Below are positions 1 to 5,879 of a stretch of DNA of 9,647 nucleotides, piece by piece (positions within the stretch are counted from its first letter, which is position 1; each line of letters begins with the position of its first letter). Below the pieces are notes generated by a model. That model worked only from the letters and a program-made list of their open reading frames with translations. It was not told the origin of the DNA and made no database searches. This stretch comes from Acidobacteriaceae bacterium. Its GTDB lineage: Bacteria; Acidobacteriota; Terriglobia; Terriglobales; SbA1. Location of the stretch: positions 1-9,647 of the forward strand of contig PLEA01000568.1 of NCBI GenBank assembly GCA_003136335.1. The letters run 5' to 3'. The position numbers and the translations under genes are program-made.

Positions 1-64
1 AATCGCCCCCCCTATCCCGATTCGTAGAGCTGTGACGCAGTGGTTGAGCAGATGGCAGCAGTAG

Positions 65-280
65 CTACGCCAGCGGCGAGTCGCTCATGCGGAAGCGGGT
101 GCGGACGTGTTCGGAGATGAGTTCGATAGCGGGACGGTTTTGCACCGGGTCGACCTGCGCCAGGTACTTCATGGCTTCGACCAGCAAGCGTTGCCCGTCC
201 ACGTAACGAGGATCCGAGGTACGCTCCCGGCGCTTGTTGCCTAGCTTAGGAGGGACAGTAATCGTAAAAACCTTGGCCAT
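65..280 (-). CDS. Small basic hypothetical protein, 71 aa
   Basis: I do not recognise this gene. The frame stays open further upstream to an ATG at 328, but I prefer the ATG at 278-280. The protein then begins MAKVFTITVPPKLGNKRRER, and the extra 16 residues of the longer form look like untranslated sequence that includes a possible -10 box. The product has a lysine/arginine-rich start (KLGNKRRER, residues 13-21) and a probably helical remainder with alternating charged and hydrophobic residues (RLLVEAMKYLAQV, PAIELISEHVRTRFRM). There is no signal peptide or membrane segment, so it should be cytosolic. No strong Shine-Dalgarno sequence is visible. It lies 85 bp downstream of the LolA-like gene on the same strand. 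A small nucleic-acid-binding or regulatory protein is possible from its charge, but that is a guess; it could also be a chance reading frame. Confidence 0.45.
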   Translation of the reverse strand: MAKVFTITVPPKLGNKRRERTSDPRYVDGQRLLVEAMKYLAQVDPVQNRPAIELISEHVRTRFRMSDSPLA

Positions 281-307
281 GGAATGAACCCAACTGAAGC
301 TGGGGCA

Positions 308-313
308 AGTATA
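308..313 (-). promoter_or_regulatory. Possible -10 box for the small gene
   Basis: On the minus strand this reads TATACT, a five-of-six match to the sigma70 -10 consensus, about 27 bp upstream of the preferred start at 280. It sits in the loop of a short hairpin with TGGGGC and GCCCCA arms (301-306 and 316-321). No convincing -35 box lies 16-18 bp upstream, so this is a weak candidate. Confidence 0.2.
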
Positions 314-365
314 GCGCCCCAAATGCAATTCTCAGCACACCTTCTTGTTCTTTAAATTCAACAAC

Positions 366-1106
366 TTAACCCTTAGGTGAAATCTTCTGCGTCTTGCCCG
401 TGGTCTTCAGCTTGAATACATCGTCAGGAATCTTCTTTTCGTTTATGGATGAATATTTGGTCAGGCGGAAATCCCCCTGCGGGGAAAAGAACTGCTGCTG
501 CACCGAAATCCCCTTGTCGAGATCAATCCATAGCAAGATTCGATTATAAGTATTGCGCACCTTGTCGGACTTAGGGATGAGCTGCAGCTTCGCAGTGGCG
601 ACGCCATGGGCAGTGACGACGCCATTGATAGTCTCCGGCCCGAGATAAGTCACGTCGAATGCCTTCACCAGATCCTGCCCGCTGCCGCCGAAGCCCAGCA
701 CGACGTAAGTTTCCAAATCGACACGATTCTTGCCCAGATCGTAGACGGTCACCTGGTCTGGCTTGGGCTGATACATGGAGACCTTGCCGTTGCTGTAGAG
801 CACATATTTCGGCTCGGGTTTCAGTTTGGTTAGGTCACTTCCCGCCATCTTGACGTCGGCCATCATCTCGATGTCTTTGCCAGTGCGGCGGAAATAAATC
901 GTGCCGGTTTGAATCTCGTCGATTTCGTCGATCACTTTTTCGTAGGTGTCCCACTCAAAATCGGCCTGCGTACTGCGAAAACTGGCGGCGGCGGCGTCCA
1001 TTTTCTTCAGGACCGCATCCAGGTCGGCGGAATCGGCGGGCTTCGTCTGCGACGCCGGCGGCATGCAAGTCAACGCGATGGTAAGGGTAAGCGAGAAACG
1101 GTTCAT
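366..1106 (-). CDS. Secreted LolA-like outer-membrane lipoprotein-sorting protein
   Basis: This 246-aa protein looks like a member of the LolA/LolB-like fold family of periplasmic lipid or lipoprotein carriers. The N-terminus (MNRFSLTLTIALTC, residues 1-14) is a short export signal. Cys14 is preceded by A-L-T, not a normal lipobox, so a secreted rather than lipid-anchored protein is more likely. The mature part starts with a helix holding LDAVLKKMDAAAASFRS (residues 29-45) and continues with the alternating strands typical of the half-barrel: TGTIYFRR (68-74), YVLYSNGKVSMYQP (101-114), LLWIDLDKGISVQQQFF (191-207) and DFRLTKYSSI (212-221). It ends DDVFKLKTT, matching the usual end of this family. 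A weak AAAGAAAG lies before the ATG. The gene is 48 bp downstream of the one-TM gene and probably cotranscribed. True LolA function in lipoprotein transport is not proven; many acidobacterial paralogues are uncharacterised. Confidence 0.75.
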   Translation of the reverse strand: MNRFSLTLTIALTCMPPASQTKPADSADLDAVLKKMDAAAASFRSTQADFEWDTYEKVIDEIDEIQTGTIYFRRTGKDIEMMADVKMAGSDLTKLKPEPKYVLYSNGKVSMYQPKPDQVTVYDLGKNRVDLETYVVLGFGGSGQDLVKAFDVTYLGPETINGVVTAHGVATAKLQLIPKSDKVRNTYNRILLWIDLDKGISVQQQFFSPQGDFRLTKYSSINEKKIPDDVFKLKTTGKTQKISPKG

Positions 1107-1154
1107 TCGAACTTTCTTTTCAAATCGCTCTTTCGAATTGCCGCCCTAGCCGCA

Positions 1155-1529
1155 CTATTCCCGCTGGGCCAAAACTTTGTAACTCTGAACTTTGCCTTTA
1201 CCATCGGAAACCGGCTCGTAACTCACAATCGAGACCGCACCCGAGATCGGTTCAATGATGCGCAGCAACTGATCGCGTACCGAAATATCATCCCCCGGCG
1301 AAACGGCGCTGGCCGCGACCTGGTAGACGAGGCGGCCCTCCGCATCCGCCGTCACGACCACCTCAGTCGGATGCGGATTGCGGGCAATGGGTTTGTCGTT
1401 GAAGTTGATCACGCGTGGTGAGAACAGGATGAAGATCAGAATCAGCGTGACCATGATGTCGTAATGCAGTGTGCCACGCTCGTATTGCCACAGAATGTAT
1501 CCGCGAATTGTTCGCCAGATGGCGTTCAT
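1155..1529 (-). CDS. Single-pass membrane protein of unknown function
   Basis: The preferred ATG (1527-1529) gives a 124-aa protein. An in-frame TTG at 1577 would add 16 residues of low-complexity Thr/Ala/Pro/Ser sequence that look non-coding, and neither start has a good ribosome-binding site. The N-terminal 20 residues (MNAIWRTIRGYILWQYERGT) form an amphipathic Trp/Tyr/Arg-rich juxtamembrane stretch. A transmembrane helix follows at about residues 24-41 (YDIMVTLILIFILFSPRV). The C-terminal 80 residues are soluble and strand-rich, containing TEVVVTADAEGRLVYQV, LLRIIEPISGAVSIVSYEPV and QSYKVLAQRE. The positive residues before the helix suggest an inside N-terminus and a periplasmic C-terminal domain. 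It sits between serS and the LolA-like gene, and its periplasmic domain could work with the latter, but that is only inference from adjacency. I do not know a functional name for this family, although the YILWQY/RG-LHYD-MVTLIL pattern resembles acidobacterial hypotheticals I remember. Confidence 0.65.
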   Translation of the reverse strand: MNAIWRTIRGYILWQYERGTLHYDIMVTLILIFILFSPRVINFNDKPIARNPHPTEVVVTADAEGRLVYQVAASAVSPGDDISVRDQLLRIIEPISGAVSIVSYEPVSDGKGKVQSYKVLAQRE

Positions 1530-1597
1530 GGGCAGGGGCGCGCTGGGCGCGGCAGTCGTGAGTTCTGCTCTTTGCAAGTCTAGTGACCGGTCGCTAT

Positions 1598-1724
1598 CTT
1601 AGCAATCTGAGCTTGGCAATGTGATCGTAGCAATGTGCTGGGCGGCTTTTGGCTATTGGCCCTTAGCTCTCGGCTCGTACGCTTCAGTCCAAGCCCAGAG
1701 CCCAGAGCTAAAAGCTCTTCGCTG
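1598..1724. repeat. Degenerate heptad (7-bp) repeat tract in serS 3' spacer
   Basis: On the plus strand the core dinucleotide GC, usually within GGCT or AGC, recurs at 7- or 14-bp intervals. Three 14-bp units start the tract: CTTAGCAATCTGAG (1598-1611), CTTGGCAATGTGAT (1612-1625) and CGTAGCAATGTGCT (1626-1639). They are followed by 7-bp units GGCTTTT (1644), GGCTATT (1651), GGCCCTT (1658), AGCTCTC (1665) and GGCTCGT (1672). After a short break, the 7-bp spacing of GC resumes at 1693, 1700, 1707, 1714 and 1721, passing through the serS stop codon (1708-1710). It is not a CRISPR because units are too short and have no spacers. Similar heptad tracts occur, as far as I recall, in acidobacterial intergenic DNA; their role is unknown. 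Confidence 0.7.
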
Positions 1725-3000
1725 TAATGCGTTCTGCCCCGATGTACGACCGCAGCGCCTCGGGAATCACTACGCTCCCGTCGGCCTGCTGGTAATTCTC
1801 CACAATCGCAACCCAGGTGCGGCCTATGGCCAGTCCGCTGCCGTTCAGGGTATGCACAAATTCGGTCTTGTTCTTGCCTTCGGGGCGGTAGCGAATGTTG
1901 GCGCGCCGCGCCTGGTAGGACTCGAAATTCGAGCAGGAGGATATCTCGCGGAACAGTTGCTGCCCCGGCAGCCACACCTCGATGTCATAGGTCTTCGCCG
2001 AGGATGGCCCCATGTCGCCCGTGCAGAGCGTGACCACACGGTAGTGCAGGCCGAGTTTCTGCAAAACCTCCTCGGCATCGTGCGTGAGTTTTTCGTGTTC
2101 CTCATAGGAATTCTCCGGATGCGTGAACTTTACCAGCTCCACTTTCTGAAACTGATGCTGCCGGATGATGCCGCGCACGTCCTTCCCGTACGATCCCGCC
2201 TCGCTGCGGAAGCACGGCGTGTAAGCCGTGAGCGAGATCGGCAGCCGTGCCTGGTCTAGGACTTCATCGCGATAAAGATTCGTAACCGGAACTTCCGCCG
2301 TGGGAATCAGCCAGAGGTCTTTGTCGCCGTGCGGCACACGGAAAAGATCGGAGGCAAATTTCGGCAGCTGTCCGGTGCCGTACATCGAATCGGAATTCAC
2401 CAGATAGGGCGGCAGAACTTCGGTGTATCCGTGCTGGCGCGTGTGCAGATCGAGCATGAAGTTCATTAGAGCCCGCTCGAGTTTCGCACCCAGATCCCAG
2501 TAGACCGCGAAACGCGCGCCGGTAAGCTTCACCGCGCGTTCCAGATCCAGGATGCCAAGTTCTGCACCCAGGTCCCAGTGCGCTTTGGGAGTAAAGTCAA
2601 ACTTGGGCGGTGTGCCCCAACGGCGGACTTCGACATTCTGCTCCGCGCTATGGCCGACAGGCACGCTCGCATGCGGAAGGTTAGGAATGCCCGCGAGAAT
2701 ATCGCGTAGCCGGGCATCGAGATCCGCTGCAGCTTTTTCCAGAGTCTGAATCTTCTCCCGCAGGTCCTTGCTCTGGGCCATCGCGGCGCTGGCATCCTGA
2801 CCATTCTTCTTCAATTTCGCGATATCTTCGGAGGCCTTGTTACGCTGAGCTTTGCTCGTCTCCGCCTCAGTAATGGCCTGGCGGCGCTGCGTGTCGACTT
2901 CGCGAAAATCCTTGACCACGACAGCCGGATCCATGCCGCGCTGGCGCAGCTTTTCTTCCACCAAAGGCAGATTGTCGCGAACAAAATTCAGATCAAGCAT
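1708..3000 (-). CDS. serS: Seryl-tRNA synthetase (class II)
   Basis: The enzyme charges tRNA-Ser (and tRNA-Sec where present) with serine using ATP in the cytosol. At 430 aa it has the usual bacterial length. Residues 1-105 form the tRNA-binding arm: a leading [10 protein letters not shown] and two long antiparallel helices of a coiled coil (about 30-100, rich in K/E/A/Q). The catalytic domain follows. Visible signatures are the [10 protein letters not shown] serine-binding TxE loop (residues 234-243), class II motif 2 beginning [20 protein letters not shown] (264-283) and motif 3 [18 protein letters not shown] (387-404), where R394 is the motif 3 arginine and the usual Leu after GRT is Trp (W396). 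[17 protein letters not shown] (350-366) is also characteristic. Start is the ATG at 2998-3000; there is no evident Shine-Dalgarno sequence. The last codons and the TAG lie inside a 7-bp repeat tract. It is the first gene of the leftward block. Confidence 0.97.
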   Translation of the reverse strand: MLDLNFVRDNLPLVEEKLRQRGMDPAVVVKDFREVDTQRRQAITEAETSKAQRNKASEDIAKLKKNGQDASAAMAQSKDLREKIQTLEKAAADLDARLRDILAGIPNLPHASVPVGHSAEQNVEVRRWGTPPKFDFTPKAHWDLGAELGILDLERAVKLTGARFAVYWDLGAKLERALMNFMLDLHTRQHGYTEVLPPYLVNSDSMYGTGQLPKFASDLFRVPHGDKDLWLIPTAEVPVTNLYRDEVLDQARLPISLTAYTPCFRSEAGSYGKDVRGIIRQHQFQKVELVKFTHPENSYEEHEKLTHDAEEVLQKLGLHYRVVTLCTGDMGPSSAKTYDIEVWLPGQQLFREISSCSNFESYQARRANIRYRPEGKNKTEFVHTLNGSGLAIGRTWVAIVENYQQADGSVVIPEALRSYIGAERITAKSF

Positions 3001-3048
3001 CGGAATTAACTAATGTATCGGAAAAGAGCCGGGGAATGCACGTGGGGT

Positions 3049-3068
3049 CCATTGAGAACCATTGAGAA
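3049..3068. repeat. Perfect 10-bp tandem duplication
   Basis: CCATTGAGAA occurs twice back to back (3049-3058 and 3059-3068) in the spacer upstream of serS, 14 bp before the large inverted repeat. It may be a slippage duplication or part of the same repeat-rich insertion. Confidence 0.85.
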
Positions 3069-3082
3069 CGGCGACCGGTGGA

Positions 3083-3205
3083 GTCATCCTGAACGGAGCC
3101 GTCTTTCCGGCGCAGTGAAGGATCTCGTGCGCAGACTATAGTGCGCCAGGAACACATTACGCGAGATCCCTGACCCGGCCGAACTGCGCCGGGCTTCGGG
3201 ATGAC
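3083..3205. repeat. Large imperfect inverted repeat (REP/MITE-like)
   Basis: Three blocks occur in the same order on both arms, inverted. GTCATCC (3083-3089) pairs with GGATGAC (3199-3205), CCGGCGCAGT (3107-3116) pairs with ACTGCGCCGG (3183-3192), and GGATCTCG (3120-3127) pairs with CGAGATCC (3162-3169). Spacers between blocks differ in length (17 and 3 bp on the left, 6 and 13 bp on the right). The 34-bp centre holds a small hairpin, GCGCA (3129-3133) with TGCGC (3142-3146). A further direct copy of CCGGCGCAGT is at 3229-3238. The outer arm has the look of the widespread GTCATCCTGA...GAAGGATCTC dispersed repeat of acidobacterial and related genomes, from memory. There is no open reading frame or transposase inside. 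It fills most of the 277-bp divergent serS/phosphatase spacer and could affect transcription of both. Confidence 0.75.
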
Positions 3206-3239
3206 GCCGTCAGAAGGAGTCCGAAGAGCCGGCGCAGTT

Positions 3240-3268
3240 TTGGTAGATAGAGCCCAACTGTGTAAACT
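3240..3268 (+). promoter_or_regulatory. Possible promoter of the phosphatase-pyrD pair
   Basis: TTGGTA (3240-3245) and TAAACT (3263-3268) are separated by 17 bp, each with four of six matches to sigma70 boxes. The ATG at 3278 is only 9 bp after the -10 box, so transcription would begin at or very close to the start codon. No Shine-Dalgarno sequence precedes this ATG, which fits a leaderless message. The match is weak and could be chance. Confidence 0.25.
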
Positions 3269-3277
3269 ACCTTCGCG

Positions 3278-4918
3278 ATGAGGTCCCGCAGATCTGCCGC
3301 TGTGAAGTTCTGTTTTCTGTTGGCCTGGCTGACGGTCGTCGTCGGCCTGTCGGTTTGCAGCTTCGCCTCCGCTTACGACGGGCATCCCAAGCTGGTCGTG
3401 GTGATCGTGATTGATCAGTTTCGCGGCGACTATCTCGAACGTTACCGCGACCGGTTCGGAGACGCCGGCTTCCGCTTTTTTCTCGACCACGGCGCCTACT
3501 TCTCAAACTGCAACTACAACTACGCCAACACACGCACCGCTCCGGGACACGCCACGTTGTTTACCGGCGCCTATAGCAACGGCCACGGTATCGCCGACAA
3601 CGAATGGTGGGACCAGAAGAAAAAGCGCATGGTGACCTCCGTCGAAGATGACGACACGAAGTTGGTGGGCGTCAGTGGAGACAAGGCAGGCGCCTCGCCG
3701 CACAACCTGCTGGCCGACACGCTGGGGGATGAACTCAAGCTGGCGACGCAAGGCAAGGCCCACGTCTTCGGAGTCTCGTTGAAAGATCGCGCCGCCATCC
3801 TGCCCGCCGGCTTCGCGGGAGATGCAGCCTACTGGATCGAACCGACGAGTGGCGCATGGGTCACTTCCACTTACTACCGCGACGACCTCCCCAAGTGGGT
3901 GCAGGATTTCAACTCCACTCGCCCTGCGAAATATTGGGACCGGGAGTGGAAGGACGCAGAGGGAACCGTGCTTCGCTCGACCGCGCACCGCAAGGGCAAA
4001 GACGGCTCCGAGGCCAGCTTCTACGATGTCGTCGGTCCAACCGTATTGGCCAACGAGTACGAATTCGAGTTCGCCAAAGAATTAATGCTCAACGAGAATG
4101 TGGGCCGCGGTCCGGCAACGGATTTCCTTTCGATCAGCCTCTCGCCCAACGACATTCTGGGTCACCAGGTGGGCCCGGATTCTCCCGAGATGCAGCAGAT
4201 GGCTCTCGATCTCGATCGGGAACTGGCCGATTTCTTCAGTTTCCTCGGGCATCAGATCGGCCTGGCCCACGTGTGGATTGCCCTTTCGGCCGATCACGGC
4301 GTTTCCTCGCTGCCGGATGCGGTGAAGAAGTTGCGCATCCCGGCAGCAAATCTCGGAGGCGCAAAACTTGAGGCACAGCTCAACAGCGCGCTCACCGCAA
4401 AATTTTCTCCCGGCCATCCCGCTGCGTATGTGAAGCTGGACTATCCGCTGGCCTGGCTCGATCAAGACCCTTTCGCAGCCGCTCACGTGCGCGAACACGA
4501 TGCCGAGGCGGCGGTGGGTGAGGCCATGAAGCAAGCCGGCCTGCGCGATTACTACACCAAGTCGCAACTGGCCGAGGGCGAAGTTCCCGACACTGTGCTG
4601 GGACGAAAATACCTGAACAGTTACTCCCCGGAAGGAAGTTGGTACGTAATGGGCGTTCCTGACATTTACACCGTGGGTCCGGCCAAGGGCACCGACCATG
4701 CCTCGCCTTACACCTACGATACTCATGTGCCGCTGGCTTTCTATGGCTTGCCCTTCCAGCCGGGAACGTATCGCACGAATACTGAACCCGTCGATCTGGC
4801 GGCCACGCTCGCCTCGCTGTTGGGGATCAATGCTCCCACTCACGCCGTGGGGCGCGTGCTGACTGAAGCCCTCGCGCCCTCGCGGAGCAGCACGACCTCG
4901 GGAGAAAGCCAGCCATGA
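3278..4918 (+). CDS. Secreted PafA-type alkaline phosphatase
   Basis: This 546-aa protein belongs to the alkaline phosphatase superfamily, in the nucleotide pyrophosphatase/PafA branch that uses two metal ions and a threonine nucleophile. Residues 1-32 are a signal peptide (hydrophobic FCFLLAWLTVVVGL, probable cut after A-S-A). By comparison with Elizabethkingia PafA, all catalytic positions appear present: D46 (VIVIDQF), nucleophile T87 (NTRTAPGHAT), N108 (IADNEWW), K169 and R171 (SLKDRAAI), D292 and H296 (NDILGHQVG), D339 and H340 (SADHG), and H483 (YDTHVPL). The Lys-x-Arg pair marks phosphate monoesterases rather than diesterases, so the predicted job is release of phosphate from monoesters in the periplasm. 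Its TGA overlaps the pyrD ATG by four bases, implying translational coupling. The start has no visible Shine-Dalgarno sequence. The family is often annotated simply as an alkaline phosphatase family protein; substrates here are unknown. Confidence 0.9.
   Translation: MRSRRSAAVKFCFLLAWLTVVVGLSVCSFASAYDGHPKLVVVIVIDQFRGDYLERYRDRFGDAGFRFFLDHGAYFSNCNYNYANTRTAPGHATLFTGAYSNGHGIADNEWWDQKKKRMVTSVEDDDTKLVGVSGDKAGASPHNLLADTLGDELKLATQGKAHVFGVSLKDRAAILPAGFAGDAAYWIEPTSGAWVTSTYYRDDLPKWVQDFNSTRPAKYWDREWKDAEGTVLRSTAHRKGKDGSEASFYDVVGPTVLANEYEFEFAKELMLNENVGRGPATDFLSISLSPNDILGHQVGPDSPEMQQMALDLDRELADFFSFLGHQIGLAHVWIALSADHGVSSLPDAVKKLRIPAANLGGAKLEAQLNSALTAKFSPGHPAAYVKLDYPLAWLDQDPFAAAHVREHDAEAAVGEAMKQAGLRDYYTKSQLAEGEVPDTVLGRKYLNSYSPEGSWYVMGVPDIYTVGPAKGTDHASPYTYDTHVPLAFYGLPFQPGTYRTNTEPVDLAATLASLLGINAPTHAVGRVLTEALAPSRSSTTSGESQP
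4900..4905 (+). promoter_or_regulatory. Ribosome-binding site of pyrD
   Basis: GGGAGA lies 9 bp before the pyrD ATG (4915), inside the last codons of the phosphatase gene. It supports this start and independent or coupled re-initiation at the ATGA overlap. Confidence 0.6.
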
Positions 4919-5856
4919 GCCCTGCTTCCGGATCCTCGGCTCCTGATCTCAGCGTGACCTTCGCCGGTATTCAGCTCAAGAATCCCGTGATCGCTGCCAG
5001 CGGTACTTTCGGCTACGGAGTCGAATTTGAGGATGTGGTCCACCTGGGTAAACTGGGCGGTTTTGTGGTGAAGGGCTTGTCGAAGGAACCGATGATTGGC
5101 AATCCTCCGCCTCGCTTATGGGAGACCGCGGCGGGCATGCTGAATGCCATCGGCCTGCAAAACATCGGGGCACAAGCATTTCTCGAAGAGAAATTGCCGC
5201 ACCTGCAGAGCATCAAGAACACTGTCGTGATCGCCAATATTTTCGGCTACACCCGCGAAGACTACGAACTCACCATCGAGATTCTCAACCAGGGCGAGGG
5301 GATTGCGGCTTACGAGCTGAATGTTTCCTGTCCCAACACCGAGGAGGGAGGTTTGCAGTTTGGCACCGATCCGCGCTCGCTGGATGAAATCGTGGCAACG
5401 GCAAAGCGAGTGGCACGGCGTCCTCTGATCGTCAAGCTCTCACCGAACGTGACCAGCATTGCGCAAATGGCCTATGTCGCGCAGGAGGCAGGCGCCGACG
5501 CGCTCTCGCTCATCAATACATTCGTGGCCATGGCGATTGATCCCGAGACCCGCAAGCCCCGCATCGCCAACGTCACCGCCGGACTTTCCGGCCCCGCAAT
5601 CAAGCCCATCGCGGTGCGCATGGTATATGACGCCGCGCACGCCGTGAAAATTCCCGTGATTGGCATGGGCGGAATCTCAACCGCGGCAGATGTAGTCGAA
5701 TTCATGCTGGCTGGAGCCACCGCCGTACAAATCGGCACAGCCAGCTATTGGGACCCCTGCGCCACCGAGAAGATTGTGGATGAGTTGCAGGAATGGTGCA
5801 GCGAACACGACGTCACAAGGCTCGCCGATCTCACCGGCGGAATGCAGCTGGAATAA
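4915..5856 (+). CDS. pyrD: Dihydroorotate dehydrogenase, class 1B-like catalytic subunit
   Basis: The protein (313 aa) oxidises dihydroorotate to orotate with FMN, the fourth step of pyrimidine synthesis. It is a single TIM-barrel domain in the cytosol. Visible landmarks are LKNPVIAASGTFGYG (residues 21-35), FVVKGLS with K53, GMLNAIGLQN (74-83), the active-site loop NVSCPNT with catalytic base C139 (136-142), VKLSPN with K174, LINT with N201, and the FMN-phosphate loops IPVIGMGGI (246-254) and AVQIGTASY (270-278). Cys as catalytic base and the absence of an N-terminal membrane helix place it in class 1 rather than the quinone-linked class 2; the sequence resembles NAD-linked class 1B. Class 1B normally pairs with PyrK (iron-sulphur/FAD subunit), and no pyrK is visible here. 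The gene overlaps the phosphatase by four bases and converges on the propeller gene with a 23-bp gap that shows no clear terminator. Confidence 0.95.
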   Translation: MSPASGSSAPDLSVTFAGIQLKNPVIAASGTFGYGVEFEDVVHLGKLGGFVVKGLSKEPMIGNPPPRLWETAAGMLNAIGLQNIGAQAFLEEKLPHLQSIKNTVVIANIFGYTREDYELTIEILNQGEGIAAYELNVSCPNTEEGGLQFGTDPRSLDEIVATAKRVARRPLIVKLSPNVTSIAQMAYVAQEAGADALSLINTFVAMAIDPETRKPRIANVTAGLSGPAIKPIAVRMVYDAAHAVKIPVIGMGGISTAADVVEFMLAGATAVQIGTASYWDPCATEKIVDELQEWCSEHDVTRLADLTGGMQLE

Positions 5857-5879
5857 TTTCTTCGCTGCGCGCGGTGCGC

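Noticed and set aside
1..64. tRNA or other RNA gene at the left edge
   Set aside because: There is a short AATCG/CGATT inverted pair near the edge, but no tRNA-like arms or T-loop sequence.
301..321. Intrinsic terminator after the LolA-like gene
   Set aside because: The TGGGGC/GCCCCA stem is only 6 bp with a 9-nt loop and has no T-run on the minus strand; it also overlaps a possible -10 box.
1530..1577. TTG start extending the one-TM protein by 16 residues
   Set aside because: The added sequence is low complexity and has no ribosome-binding site; the ATG at 1529 starts at a more protein-like sequence.
1598..1724. CRISPR array
   Set aside because: Units are 7 or 14 bp, degenerate, without unique spacers, and no cas genes are nearby.
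1621..2259. Plus-strand open frame of 212 codons opposite serS
   Set aside because: It is antisense to the 3' half of serS, whose synthetase motifs are unambiguous; the frame has no family-like content.
4082..4843. Minus-strand open frame of 253 codons inside the phosphatase
   Set aside because: It lies opposite the phosphatase gene, which has all catalytic motifs; long antisense frames are expected in GC-rich coding DNA.
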